Positions 44,218-54,255 of a stretch of DNA of 64,000 nt are shown piece after piece; position 1 is the first letter of the stretch, and the number at the start of each line of letters is the position of its first letter. The notes under the pieces were generated by a model. The model was given only the letters and a program-made list of their open reading frames with translations. It did not search any database and had not been told where the DNA came from. The DNA is from Embleya sp045207785 (GTDB lineage: Bacteria > Actinomycetota > Actinomycetes > Streptomycetales > Streptomycetaceae), in contig NZ_CP108776.1 in the NCBI RefSeq assembly GCF_045207785.1, positions 2,480,001 to 2,544,000 on the forward strand, in the 5' to 3' direction. The position numbers and the translations under genes were made by a program.

Positions 44218-45224
44218 CAGTTCCTCACCCGGGGATCGACGACCGCGTAGAGCAGGTCCACGACGAGGTTGGCCAGGATCACGAAGACGGCGGCGACCAT
44301 GGTCACGCCGAGCACTTCGGGCAGATCCTGCTGCGTGATCGCCTCGACGGCGAACTTGCCGATGCCGTCGAGTGAATAGACCTGTTCGGTCAGGATCGCG
44401 CCGCCGAGCAACAGTCCGACGTCCATGCCGAAGATAGTCAGGATCGGCGTGAGCGCCGCACGCAGGCCGTGTTTGACGATCACGTCCCGCTCGCGCAGGC
44501 CCTTGGCCCGGGCGGTGCGGATGTAGTCCTCGCTCATCGTCTCCAACATGCCGGCGCGCGTGAGTCTCGCGTACAACGCGGCGTACAGGAAGGCGAGCGT
44601 CAACCACGGCAGGATCAGGTTCCAGGCCCAACTGCCCGGATTATCCAGTAGTGGCACGTAATGGACGCCCTTGAAGATGGGCCATTGATAGCTGAACAGG
44701 GCCAGCGCCACCAGGCCCGTGAAGAAGGGTGGCAGCGACACACCCGCCAACGCGAAGCCCATCGACAGCCGGTCCCAGATGCTGCCGCGTTTGAGTGCCG
44801 AGATCACGCCGATCGACACACCCGCGGCCAGCCAGATCACCGCGGCGCCGGCGGCGAGGGAGAGCGTGACCGGGATCCGGTCGAGCAGCCGCGGCCACAC
44901 TTCCAGGTTGTTGCGGAACGAGAAGCCCAGGCACGGCGGCGCACAGTGCACCTTGCGCACACCGGTGTCGTAGTCCTTGCCGCCGACCAGGCCCTTGACG
45001 AACTTTCCGTACTGTTCGGGCACCGACTTGTCGAGCCCGAGGCTGTGCTTGACCTGCGAAATGGCCGCGGGAGTAGGCGACTTGCCGACGTATCGCGCGG
45101 CGAGTTGGTCGCTTGTGGCGCCTCCCAGACGCGGGATCAGGAAGAAGATGGCGAAGACCGCCATGGTGACGATCAACAGGAGCACCACCGCTCCCGCCAG
45201 CCGCCTGAGCAGATAGAAAATCAT
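44217..45224 (-). CDS. oligopeptide ABC transporter permease (OppB-type)
   Basis: A 335-residue inner-membrane permease with about six helices. The N-terminal MIFYLLRRLAGAVVLL is typical of OppB/DppB. The EAA loop that contacts the ATPase is RTARAKGLRERDVIVKHGLR. A roughly 60-residue periplasmic-side insertion (SPTPAAISQVKHSLGLDKSV and on) matches the family. ATG at 45224. Confidence 0.94.
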   Translation of the reverse strand: MIFYLLRRLAGAVVLLLIVTMAVFAIFFLIPRLGGATSDQLAARYVGKSPTPAAISQVKHSLGLDKSVPEQYGKFVKGLVGGKDYDTGVRKVHCAPPCLGFSFRNNLEVWPRLLDRIPVTLSLAAGAAVIWLAAGVSIGVISALKRGSIWDRLSMGFALAGVSLPPFFTGLVALALFSYQWPIFKGVHYVPLLDNPGSWAWNLILPWLTLAFLYAALYARLTRAGMLETMSEDYIRTARAKGLRERDVIVKHGLRAALTPILTIFGMDVGLLLGGAILTEQVYSLDGIGKFAVEAITQQDLPEVLGVTMVAAVFVILANLVVDLLYAVVDPRVRN

Positions 45225-45240
45225 GAGCCGGCGACCCGGT

Positions 45241-45277
45241 CCGGCACGGGGAGCGGGATCACCGCTCCCCGTGCCGG
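45241..45277 (-). other. intercistronic hairpin, oppA-oppB
   Basis: A perfect 16-bp stem (CCGGCACGGGGAGCGG and its complement) with a 5-nt loop, in the 102-bp gap after oppA. With no U-tract, it probably protects the oppA transcript and lowers downstream expression, as is usual when the binding protein is needed in excess. Confidence 0.75.
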
Positions 45278-45326
45278 AACTGACGGGCCTTCACCTCTCC
45301 TTCGGGCTACTGACCTCGTCGCAGGC

Positions 45327-47093
45327 TTACTGGATACCGATGTTGAGGTAGTCGTACATACCCGAGTACGCGGGCGTGACGACCAGGTTGGTCACGTTCG
45401 GCGGACGGTAGAGCAGCGACTTGGTCCAGCCGAACGGCACGATCACCGCCGAGTCCATGACCTTCTGGTCCAGCTCCTGCCAGATGGCCGCGCTCTGGGC
45501 CGGGTCGATGGTGGTGGTGGCCTTGTCGATCAGACCGTTGACCACCGGGTCGTTCAGCTCCGACAGGTTCGTGCCGCCGGCCGGCTTGATCGCGCGACCG
45601 TCGACTATCTGCTGGAAGAAGCCGAACTGGGTCGGGAAGTCCGGACCCCACTGCATGAACATGATGCCGACCTTGTTGTCCGCCACCCACTTCGGGACAC
45701 CGGCGAACTGGGTGAAGTAGTCACCCGAGGGGTACTGGCGGATCTCGATCTTGATGCCGACCTTGGCCAGTGCGTTCTGCACCGACGTCGCGCCCGCGAC
45801 CTCCTTGGGGCGGTTGCTGCGGGCGGTCAGGACCGTGCTGAAGCCGTCCGCCTTCCCGCACTGCTTGAGCTCGTCCTTGGCCTTGGCGACGTCACCGGTC
45901 TGGTCCGAGCCGTTCGGGTACATGTCCGAGACCTTGGACCCGGCCAGCGTCGGCGGCATCAGGTTCGTGGCGATGTCGGAACCGACCTCACCACCGACCG
46001 CGCGCTGCATCTGCTTCTTGTTGACCGCGTACTGCACCGCGCGCCGGCAGTGCACGTTGTCGAACGGCGGCGTCTTGGAGCTGACCGCCAGGTATGCCAG
46101 CGCACCGGAGACCGCGTCGTCCGAGTTCGAGGCGAGCTTCTGGTCGGTCAGGATCTTGTTCTGGGCCGCGGCCTGAACACCCGTACCGACGACGTCGAGC
46201 TGCGCCGTGCCGGCGAAGAGCCGGTTGTCGACGTCGTTCGCGTCCTGCTTCTCGAGCAGCTCGATCCGGTCCGGCAGCGCCTTGCGCAGCGGGTCCGTCG
46301 CCGGGTCCCAGTGCGGGTTGCGGACCAGGTTGACCGCCTTGCCGGGCTCGTACTGGCCGTCGACCATGTACGCGCCGGAGGCGAGGGGGTGCTTGACGTA
46401 TTCCTTGCCGGTGTCCTTGGCGGGCGGGACCGGCGCGGTCTGCGGCAGCGCGGCGAGGTAGTTGAAGTCCGCGAACGGCTGCTTCATCTTGAAGACGATG
46501 GTGTAGTCGTCCGGCGTCTCGATCGCCTTGAGGCCGAGCTTGTCGGGCGCGGAGTCCTTGTACGGGCCCTTGTACGTGCCGTCCGGGTCGAGGTACTGCG
46601 AGAAGTACGCCGGCCCGTTCGGCAGGATCTCCTTGTCGAAGGACCGCTCGACCGCGTACTTGACGTCCGAGGCCTTGACCTCGGTGCCGTCCTCGTACTT
46701 GACGCCCTTGCGCAGGTGGTACGTCCAGGTCTTGCCGCCGTCGTCGGTCTTGCCGACATCGGTGGCCAGGTCCGGCGCGAACTCGTAGCTCGCGTTGCCC
46801 GGGGCGGGCTTGAAGGTCAGCAGCGGGCGGGCCATCAGGCGGGAGAAGTTCCACGCCGAGGCGTAGTACATGTCGCCCGGGTCGAGCGAGTCGAACTTGT
46901 CCGCGCTGACGAGCTTGAGCGTGCCGCCCTTCTTGTCGGACTTGTTGACGACCTCGGTGATGGCCTTGTTGCTCGGCTGGTACTTCTTCGTGCCGCCGCC
47001 TCCGCCACCGCACGCGGTGGCGGCCAGCGCGGTCACGGCCACCATGCCGATCAGCGCTTGGGCCCTGCGCCTGCGAGTTACCGGGTGTTTCAT
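45327..47093 (-). CDS. oligopeptide-binding lipoprotein (OppA-type)
   Basis: A 588-residue substrate-binding lipoprotein of SBP family 5. The signal is MKHPVTRRRRAQALIGMV, with lipobox LAATAC (Cys about 28), then a Gly-rich linker. Family features include GGTLKLVSADKFDSLDPGDM near the N-terminus, FDPATDPLR-like loops and the C-terminal lobe. It anchors to the membrane and delivers peptides to the permeases. ATG at 47093, with GAGGAGG about 13 bases upstream. It sits between the two permease genes and not at an end of the operon. Confidence 0.95.
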   Translation of the reverse strand: MKHPVTRRRRAQALIGMVAVTALAATACGGGGGGTKKYQPSNKAITEVVNKSDKKGGTLKLVSADKFDSLDPGDMYYASAWNFSRLMARPLLTFKPAPGNASYEFAPDLATDVGKTDDGGKTWTYHLRKGVKYEDGTEVKASDVKYAVERSFDKEILPNGPAYFSQYLDPDGTYKGPYKDSAPDKLGLKAIETPDDYTIVFKMKQPFADFNYLAALPQTAPVPPAKDTGKEYVKHPLASGAYMVDGQYEPGKAVNLVRNPHWDPATDPLRKALPDRIELLEKQDANDVDNRLFAGTAQLDVVGTGVQAAAQNKILTDQKLASNSDDAVSGALAYLAVSSKTPPFDNVHCRRAVQYAVNKKQMQRAVGGEVGSDIATNLMPPTLAGSKVSDMYPNGSDQTGDVAKAKDELKQCGKADGFSTVLTARSNRPKEVAGATSVQNALAKVGIKIEIRQYPSGDYFTQFAGVPKWVADNKVGIMFMQWGPDFPTQFGFFQQIVDGRAIKPAGGTNLSELNDPVVNGLIDKATTTIDPAQSAAIWQELDQKVMDSAVIVPFGWTKSLLYRPPNVTNLVVTPAYSGMYDYLNIGIQ

Positions 47094-47130
47094 CGCTGGT
47101 CGTGCCTCCTCGTGGGGACCTACGGAATAT

Positions 47131-48126
47131 TCAGCGGCTGCGCGGATCGAGGGCGTCTCGAAGCCCGTCGCCGAGCAGGTTGAACGCGAGCACGGTGATG
47201 AAGATCGTGACTCCGGGGACGACCATGAACATCGGGGCGTCCTCATACCGCGGGACGGCACGCGCGAGCATGCCGCCCCACGAGGCGGTGGGTTCCTGGA
47301 CGCCGACCCCGAGGAAGGACAGGGCGGCCTCGAACAGGATGTTCGTCGGGATGAGCAGCGTGGAGTACACGAGGATCGGACCGACCAGGTTCGGCATCAG
47401 CTCGCGGAAGATGATGTGCCGGTCGGTGGCACCGAGGCTGCGGGCCGCCTCGACGAACTCGCGTTCGCGCAGGGACAACGTCTGGCCGCGCACGATGCGG
47501 GCGATGTAGGGCCAGCTGAAGAAGCCGATCACGAAGATCAGGACGGTGACACGCAGCGTGTCGCCCTTGAGGCCGAAGGCCTCGCCCTGGAGGCTGCTGC
47601 CGATCGCGATCGCGAACAGGAGCAGCGGGAACGCGAGGAAGACGTCCATCGCGCGGCTGATCACGGCGTCGATCCAACCGCCGAAGTAGCCCGCCGCGGT
47701 GCCGAGGACGACACCGATCACCACGGACAGGAGCGTGGCCAGGAAGGCCACGAGCATCGATATCCGGGCGCCGTAGACGATGCGCGAGAAGATGTCGCGG
47801 CCGTTGACCGGTTCCAGCCCGAGCGGATGATCCAGGCTCGCGCCGCCGAAGCTGCCGGTGGGGATGTTCAACACCGGGTCGAGCAGATCGTCGTGGTACT
47901 CGGTGGGCCCGCCACCGACGACCGAGGTGATCAGCGGCGCGAAGAGCGCGACCAGCACCATGAAGACGATCACGACACCACCGGCCATCGCGACCTTGTC
48001 GCGGCGGAATCGGGCCCACGCGATCTGGCCGAGCGAGCGTCCCTCGATGCGTACGCCGGCGGATTCGGCGATCGCCTCGGGATGCGCCTCTCGGGCCACA
48101 CCGGTGGTCTCGATCGGTGCCGTCAT
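47131..48126 (-). CDS. oligopeptide ABC transporter permease (OppC-type)
   Basis: A 331-residue permease with an N-terminal cytoplasmic segment and OppC_N helix (ARFRRDKVAMAGGVVIVFMV), the usual periplasmic loop with HPLGLEPVNGRDIFSRIVYG and an EAA loop (EAARSLGATDRHIIFRELMP). ATG at 48126 has GGGAGGG 8 bases upstream; an upstream in-frame GTG at 48147 does not. First gene of the opp operon. Confidence 0.94.
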   Translation of the reverse strand: MTAPIETTGVAREAHPEAIAESAGVRIEGRSLGQIAWARFRRDKVAMAGGVVIVFMVLVALFAPLITSVVGGGPTEYHDDLLDPVLNIPTGSFGGASLDHPLGLEPVNGRDIFSRIVYGARISMLVAFLATLLSVVIGVVLGTAAGYFGGWIDAVISRAMDVFLAFPLLLFAIAIGSSLQGEAFGLKGDTLRVTVLIFVIGFFSWPYIARIVRGQTLSLREREFVEAARSLGATDRHIIFRELMPNLVGPILVYSTLLIPTNILFEAALSFLGVGVQEPTASWGGMLARAVPRYEDAPMFMVVPGVTIFITVLAFNLLGDGLRDALDPRSR

Positions 48127-48200
48127 GGATCGACCCTCCCCGCTCACGGATGCGACGGCGGCTCGGGATCGCCGATCCTCGTCGCCGTACCCGGCCTTGA

Positions 48201-48259
48201 GATCCCGATGATCTTCGGGATCTGTCGTCCGGGTGAGACTCCTCCGTGACGCGGGTCAC
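48201..48259. promoter_or_regulatory. opp leader hairpin and Crp-like box
   Basis: A hairpin GATCCCGA-N6-TCGGGATC lies at 48201-48222. CGTGACGCGGGTCACG at 48244-48259 is a near-palindrome matching GTG-N6-G-N-CAC, the motif reported for S. coelicolor Crp, about 120 bp upstream of oppC. In GC-rich DNA such a match can occur by chance. Confidence 0.35.
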
Positions 48260-48364
48260 GAACAGGGGTGGAGGAATACCTTTACTGAACCGTGATTACG
48301 GCGACACGATTCACCTGTTGATCCGCGTAGATCGGTCACGAAATCACAACAAGGCAGCGGTTGA

Positions 48365-48410
48365 TGACGTAACGTCAGTTTTTCGGGGGCATCAGTGCCT
48401 GTTGCCCCCG
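48365..48410. promoter_or_regulatory. TGACGTAACGTCA palindrome and GC hairpin
   Basis: A perfect 13-bp palindrome TGACGTAACGTCA (48365-48377) lies in the AT-richer gap before the opp operon. A stem CGGGGGCA-N11-TGCCCCCG (48384-48410) ends just past the SseB-family gene stop and may end that transcript, though on the relevant strand A residues and not U follow. Confidence 0.4.
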
Positions 48411-48415
48411 GACAG

Positions 48416-49144
48416 TCACGTCCGATTGCGCGCGGCCTCGTCGAGCATGTCGATCCCGATGAACGGCCGGGTGTTGTCCCGCATCCATGCCGCGACCGGG
48501 TCGAAGGGGTCGTCGAGCGCGACCGACGACAGCGTCAGGCCGGCGGGCGCGCCCTCCGAGGCGCGGGCCATCGCATCGCGCATCCTCTGCATCGTGGCGG
48601 GCTGATTGTCCGTCAGGCGCAAGCCGATCACGAGTCGTTCCGGTCCGATCGTGGGCCGCACCCAGGCCCGGTGCGCGGCTCGCACCACCTGGGTCTGGAA
48701 CAGCAGGCCGCCGAGCACCGCGTAGAACGCCGGGTCCCACAGGGTCGGTTCGCCGACCTCCAGGGGGCCGGCCATCAGCCGGTCCAGGCCGCCGACGATC
48801 CGCCGCAGGTCGAGGTAGGGGACCCCGACGCCGCCGCCCTGAGCGTGCGGATTCAGCCACAGGCCCCAGTGGTCGGTGTACAGCGACGAGGCGATCTCGG
48901 TGACCGGGCAGACCTCGAACGAGCGGTCCCAACCACTCGCCCGCATCTGCTCCTCGGACGTGAACGCCGGGGCGTAGCGCCAGCCGGCCACGTCCATGTT
49001 CCCGTACTGCGCGTCCGGGCTGCCCGGCTGCCCCTGCCACAGCAGCATCCACACGTGGGCGCCGGTGAGCGCCTCCAGGAGCTGCTCGTACGTGTCGTAA
49101 CGCCCGGGCGCCATCTGGCTCAATGCCTGCTCGACCTGGTTCAC
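48416..49144 (-). CDS. SseB-family protein (copy 2)
   Basis: A 242-residue protein with an SseB N-terminal-type domain (YEQLLEALTGAHVWMLLWQG, then YAPAFTSEEQM and VTEIASSLYTDHWGLWLNPH), followed by a C-terminal domain. It is similar in outline to the gene upstream (49258-49974), so they are probably divergent duplicates. The GTG start at 49144 has GGAGG 5 bases upstream. SseB was named for altered serine sensitivity in E. coli when overexpressed; its molecular role is unknown. Confidence 0.75.
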   Translation of the reverse strand: MNQVEQALSQMAPGRYDTYEQLLEALTGAHVWMLLWQGQPGSPDAQYGNMDVAGWRYAPAFTSEEQMRASGWDRSFEVCPVTEIASSLYTDHWGLWLNPHAQGGGVGVPYLDLRRIVGGLDRLMAGPLEVGEPTLWDPAFYAVLGGLLFQTQVVRAAHRAWVRPTIGPERLVIGLRLTDNQPATMQRMRDAMARASEGAPAGLTLSSVALDDPFDPVAAWMRDNTRPFIGIDMLDEAARNRT

Positions 49145-49257
49145 GACGTCCTCCCCGAACGGATGTACCGATGTTCCGATGCCGACGATTTGTCGGCGAT
49201 CGTTCTCCCGACGCCGCGTGCCGCGCGAGCGCCGTGCCCCGCCGTGCGGCCCGCGGG

Positions 49258-49974
49258 CTAGCGCTGGTCGGCCCGCAGGTAGAACGGCTGGGTCTGCTCC
49301 AGCATCCAGTCCCCCACAGGATCCTGGGCCACGTCCAGCAGCACCACGTTGACCGGCCACGGGCACGCGGCGCGGCCGAGCGCGCGCTCCAGGGCGCCGA
49401 CCGCGGCGAGCCGGTCCTCCTCCTGCCAGCGGTCCAGTTCGACGCCGACGAACAGGCACGGCGGCTCCGACTCGACGACCCCGAGGCCGCGGCGCGCGCT
49501 CAGCACGACCGGCACGTGGGTGAACTCGTCGGCGGCCGCGATCAGGAAGTCCATCGGCTCCTCGTCCGGCTCGTACAGCCGCACCCGAGCGCCGCGCCGG
49601 CCCGCGCCGGGCAGCCGGGCCAACTCCAGGACGCCCGGCGGCGGGATCGGGATGCCCACCTCGCCACCGGGGTTGACCGCGATGCCGACGTGCGGCGGCA
49701 GCCCGCGCGCGAACTCGCGCATCGGCGCGACGGTGAACGCCATCGGCCCGGCGACCCGGCGGAACTCCTCCTCCGACGAGAACACCGGCACATAGGGTCG
49801 GCCGTCGATCTCGGTGGTCGGCAGGGTCAGTTCGGTGTCCGCCCGCGAGCCGCCCTCGGGCAGCGGCACCCACACGTCCGCCTCGGCGAGGGCCTCGAAC
49901 AGGGCCTCGGCCCGGGACGAGTCCCCCATCGCCGCGACGAGCGCGCTCTCCACGGGATTGGCCGGGAACGGCAT
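49258..49974 (-). CDS. SseB-family protein (copy 1)
   Basis: A 238-residue SseB-family protein. The N-terminal domain has ALFEALAEADVWVPLPEG, YVPVFSSEEEFRRV and MREFARGLPPHVGIAVNPGG, and the C-terminal domain has LFVGVELDRWQEEDRLAAVG. ATG at 49974 with GAGGAG 9 bases upstream. It lies close to the glycine-responsive gcvT-gcvH-glyA genes, which suits a role tied to serine or glycine balance, but this is inference from name and place. Confidence 0.82.
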   Translation of the reverse strand: MPFPANPVESALVAAMGDSSRAEALFEALAEADVWVPLPEGGSRADTELTLPTTEIDGRPYVPVFSSEEEFRRVAGPMAFTVAPMREFARGLPPHVGIAVNPGGEVGIPIPPPGVLELARLPGAGRRGARVRLYEPDEEPMDFLIAAADEFTHVPVVLSARRGLGVVESEPPCLFVGVELDRWQEEDRLAAVGALERALGRAACPWPVNVVLLDVAQDPVGDWMLEQTQPFYLRADQR

Positions 49975-50002
49975 GGTGGTGCTCCTCTGTGTCCGCCGCA
50001 GT

Positions 50003-50776
50003 TTACGACTCGACCGGCGGCTGCCGTCGGGCCTGTCGGAGGACCGGGTCGGTGAAGACGATCCGGTTGAGCCGGCGGGCGGCCGGTCGGTCGAGCAGTA
50101 CACAGGACGCGAACCCGCCGGGTGCCGCCCCGAGCGTGGGGCCGGCCTCCAGCCACGGCGAGAGCCGCGCGAGCAGGTCGCGCCACTGGCGATGGTGCCG
50201 GGCGAACACCGACGTGGACACCCCGCGCCCGCGTTCGCGTTGGCCGGAAAGCGCCTGATGGGCCGTCACGTCCAGGAGCAGCGCGTGCGCCGGGATCCCG
50301 CGTCGGCGGGCGGCGAGCACCAGGATGCGGCGCAGGATCGGATTGCGCCCGCTGTCGTGCACGACGACCACGCCCGCCGCGCGCAGCGCCCTGGCCACCT
50401 CGCCGTAGTGGGACAGCCGCACCAGCGGCCGATAGGCCCGGTAGGGGATCCGGCCCGCCCGGACCGCCCAGCGCGCCCGGACCCGGTCCGCGTCGAGCAC
50501 CGCGACCTCGCGGCCCGGGGCCACCACGCGGGTGAGCAGCGTGCTCTTGCCCGCGCCGGGCAGTCCGGTCACCAGGAGCACGCAGGACGAGGGGTAGGCG
50601 AGCACGTCGACCACGTGCTCTCCTCGATGGTCCGCCGATCGGTGGTCCGCGGATCGGTGGTCCGCCGACCGGCTCCCGACCCGGTTCCGCTCGTCCCGGA
50701 GGTCGTGCACGGACCGGGGCACCAGCACGCCGCCCGTCGCGGCGCCGGTATGCGCCCCCGCCGAGTCCGTCTCCAC
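50003..50776 (-). CDS. P-loop kinase-like ATP-binding protein
   Basis: A 257-residue protein. After a roughly 60-residue N-terminal arm comes Walker A LVTGLPGAGKST, then an Asp-containing strand (VAVLDADRVR) and an Arg-rich lid region, as in small-molecule kinases of the zeta-toxin/AAA_33 type. The arm holds three in-frame SADHR repeats from a 15-bp tandem repeat. GTG at 50776 follows GGGGAGGG. The substrate is unknown; no antitoxin-like gene is next to it. Confidence 0.72.
   Translation of the reverse strand: METDSAGAHTGAATGGVLVPRSVHDLRDERNRVGSRSADHRSADHRSADHRGEHVVDVLAYPSSCVLLVTGLPGAGKSTLLTRVVAPGREVAVLDADRVRARWAVRAGRIPYRAYRPLVRLSHYGEVARALRAAGVVVVHDSGRNPILRRILVLAARRRGIPAHALLLDVTAHQALSGQRERGRGVSTSVFARHHRQWRDLLARLSPWLEAGPTLGAAPGGFASCVLLDRPAARRLNRIVFTDPVLRQARRQPPVES
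50629..50673. repeat. 15-bp tandem repeat inside the kinase-like gene
   Basis: Three near-identical 15-bp units (GGTCCGCCGATCGGT type) encode SADHR three times in the N-terminal arm. Their length keeps the frame, so copy number could change without breaking the gene. Confidence 0.85.
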
Positions 50777-50878
50777 GAGCCCTCCCCTTTTGTGTCACAA
50801 ACCGTCGTGCCCCCGCGCATGCTGCCGTAAAGGACCGCTAGCATGCCCGGCACAACCGAATACCGGCCGTCGACCCCA

Positions 50879-51079
50879 CGCGGAAGAGTCCTCGCCATCG
50901 AGCGGGGCGCCGAAGGAGCAACTCCTCCCCGGAATCTCTCAGGCACAGATACCGCATGGGTCAGGCACTTCTGGAAAGCAGTCGCTCCCTCGGTGCGACT
51001 CACCCACGGTGCAAATCGCCGGGCGCGCGTCGTTCGCGCGTCCGCGGTGAAGCTCTCAGGTTCCGATGACAGAAGGGGA
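50879..51079 (+). ncRNA. tandem glycine riboswitch
   Basis: Both aptamer cores are readable. The first has CGGAAGAGTCC, GCGCCGAAGGAGCAAC and GGAATCTCTCAGGCA. The second has CTTCTGGAAAGCAG, CACCCACGGTGCAAA, CGCGGTGAAGCTCTCAGG and ATGACAGAAGG. It lies about 240 nt before gcvT in the same direction and should turn on gcvT, and perhaps gcvH-glyA, when glycine is high, feeding the glycine cleavage system. Confidence 0.93.
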
Positions 51080-51089
51080 GGGCACCCCA

Positions 51090-51115
51090 CTTTTCGACCG
51101 ATTCCGGTCGAAAAG
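51090..51115 (+). other. hairpin after the glycine riboswitch
   Basis: CTTTTCGACCG-ATTC-CGGTCGAAAAG is a perfect 11-bp stem directly behind aptamer 2. It may belong to the expression platform. No U-tract follows, so an intrinsic terminator is not evident. The next 200 nt up to gcvT show no other clear element. Confidence 0.55.
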
Positions 51116-51317
51116 GGCTGAAAGCCATGGCAGGGAGCCCCCTTTTGTCCTCGTACTCGCCGCAGTATTCGTCGCAGGATCCATCCCCACCCCTCGCACA
51201 CCGCGCCGCGCACGCGTCCGCACACGCGCGCGCCACGACCGCGCCCGTGAACCGCGCGGCGGCTGGGCCCGCACCGGGCCGGTGTCGCCCCCGGTGTCCC
51301 TCCGAAGGAGTCTTCGC

Positions 51318-52418
<1,101 letters not shown>

Positions 52419-52491
52419 CCCGATACTTCCGCAAACAGCCACAAACCCACCTGCGGAACAGACACACCTCATTCGAATGGAGAATGGACCC

Positions 52492-52866
52492 GTGCACGCA
52501 CCCCAGCACCTGCGCTACAGCAAGGAACACGAGTGGATCGACGAGGCGGCCTCCCCCGCCCCCGTCGGCATCACGCAGCACGCGGCCGACGCGCTCGGCG
52601 ACGTGGTGTTCGTCCAGCTCCCCGAGGTCGGCCAAGCGGTCGTCGCCGGCGAGCCGTGCGGCGAATTGGAGTCCACGAAGTCGGTCAGCGACATGTACGC
52701 GCCGGTTTCCGGCGAGGTGGTCGAGATCAACGACGCCGTCGCCGAGGACCCCTCGCTCGTGAACTCCGACCCCTTCGGTACGGGCTGGCTGTTCAAGGTG
52801 CGCATCGACGGCAAGGCCGAGGGCCTGCTGTCCGCCGACGAATACGCCGCGTTCTGCGGCGAATGA
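52492..52866 (+). CDS. gcvH: glycine cleavage system H protein
   Basis: A 124-residue lipoyl carrier that shuttles the aminomethyl group between P and T proteins. The lipoylated Lys 63 is in GELESTKSVSDMYAP; LRYSKEHEW is the N-terminal signature. GTG at 52492 has GGAG 9 bases upstream and gives the usual length; ATG at 52477 is a longer option. It follows gcvT by 73 bp and precedes glyA. Confidence 0.96.
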   Translation: MHAPQHLRYSKEHEWIDEAASPAPVGITQHAADALGDVVFVQLPEVGQAVVAGEPCGELESTKSVSDMYAPVSGEVVEINDAVAEDPSLVNSDPFGTGWLFKVRIDGKAEGLLSADEYAAFCGE

Positions 52867-52898
52867 TCGAGATCGACCCGATCGAGGAGCTGACAACC

Positions 52899-54167
52899 GT
52901 GACGATCCTGGACCGTCCGCTGGGCGAGGTGGACCCGCAGGTCGCCGCCGCCGTCACCGACGAGCTGCACCGCCAGCAGAACACCCTGGAGATGATCGCC
53001 TCCGAGAACTTCGCCCCCGTGGCGGTGTTGGAGGCGCAGGGTTCCGTCCTGACCAACAAGTACGCCGAGGGCTACCCCGGCCGGCGCTACTACGGCGGCT
53101 GCGAGCACGTCGACGTCGTCGAGCAGCTCGCGATCGACCGGGTCAAGGCGCTCTTCGGCGCCGAGGCGGCCAACGTGCAGCCGCACTCGGGCGCCTCGGC
53201 GAACGCGGCCGCGATGTTCGCGCTGCTCACGCCCGGCGACACGATCCTCGGCCTGGACCTGGCCCATGGTGGCCACCTCACCCACGGCATGCGGATCAAC
53301 TTCTCCGGCAAGCTCTACAACGTGGTCGCCTACCACGTCGACGAGAAGACCCACCGGGTCGACATGGAGGAGGTCGAGCGCCTCGCCAAGGAGCACCGGC
53401 CGAAGATGATCATCGCGGGCTGGTCGGCCTACCCGCGGCAGCTCGACTTCGCCGAGTTCCGCCGGATCGCCGACGAGGTCGGTGCCTACCTCATGGTGGA
53501 CATGGCGCACTTCGCGGGCCTGGTGGCCGCGGGCCTGCACCCGAGCCCGGTGCCGTACGCGGACGTGGTCACCACCACGACGCACAAGACCCTGGGCGGC
53601 CCGCGCGGCGGCGTCATCCTGTCGAAGGCGGAGTACGCCAAGAAGATCAACTCGGCGGTCTTCCCGGGCCAGCAGGGTGGTCCCCTGGAGCACGTCATCG
53701 CGGGCAAGGCGGTGGCCTTCAAGATCGCCGCGTCCGACGACTTCAAGGACCGCCAGCAGCGGACCCTGGAGGGCTCGGCCATCCTCGCCGAGCGGCTCAC
53801 CCGCAAGGACGTCACCGACGCGGGCATCACCGTGCTCACCGGCGGCACCGACGTGCACCTGGTCCTGGTGGACATGCGCGACTCGGAGCTCAACGGCCAG
53901 CAGGGCGAGGACCGCCTGCACGAGATCGGCATCACGGTCAACCGCAACGCGGTCCCGTTCGACCCGCGTCCGGCGATGGTCACGTCGGGCCTGCGGATCG
54001 GCACCCCGGCGCTGGCCACCCGCGGCTTCGACAAGGCCGACTTCGAGGAGGTCGCGGACATCATCGCCGAGGCCCTCCTCCCCGGCTACGACGACACCCG
54101 CAAGGCCGCCCTCACCACCCGCGTGTCCGCCCTGGCGGCCAAGCACCCGCTGTACCCGAACCTCTGA
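52899..54167 (+). CDS. glyA: serine hydroxymethyltransferase
   Basis: A 422-residue PLP enzyme that interconverts serine and glycine with tetrahydrofolate. Visible are EMIASENFAP, the YAEGYPGRRYYGGCE loop, the His of DMAHFAGL and the cofactor Lys 230 in TTTTHKTLGGPRGG. GTG at 52899 has AGGAG 9 bases upstream and matches the family length; ATG at 52863 overlaps the gcvH stop but has no better site. It likely shares control with the glycine riboswitch through gcvT read-through. Confidence 0.97.
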   Translation: MTILDRPLGEVDPQVAAAVTDELHRQQNTLEMIASENFAPVAVLEAQGSVLTNKYAEGYPGRRYYGGCEHVDVVEQLAIDRVKALFGAEAANVQPHSGASANAAAMFALLTPGDTILGLDLAHGGHLTHGMRINFSGKLYNVVAYHVDEKTHRVDMEEVERLAKEHRPKMIIAGWSAYPRQLDFAEFRRIADEVGAYLMVDMAHFAGLVAAGLHPSPVPYADVVTTTTHKTLGGPRGGVILSKAEYAKKINSAVFPGQQGGPLEHVIAGKAVAFKIAASDDFKDRQQRTLEGSAILAERLTRKDVTDAGITVLTGGTDVHLVLVDMRDSELNGQQGEDRLHEIGITVNRNAVPFDPRPAMVTSGLRIGTPALATRGFDKADFEEVADIIAEALLPGYDDTRKAALTTRVSALAAKHPLYPNL

Positions 54168-54190
54168 TCCACCCGATCGGGTTCACCACG

Positions 54191-54240
54191 ACGACCGCGA
54201 AGCCGGTGGGGCAATCCCCCACCGGCTCCGCGGTCGTTTT
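54191..54240 (+). terminator. glyA terminator
   Basis: CGACCGCG-AA-GCCGGTGGGG-CAAT-CCCCCACCGGC-TC-CGCGGTCG forms a long stem with one 2-nt internal loop, followed by TTTTT. Confidence 0.95.
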
Positions 54241-54255
54241 TGCGTCCGACGCGGC

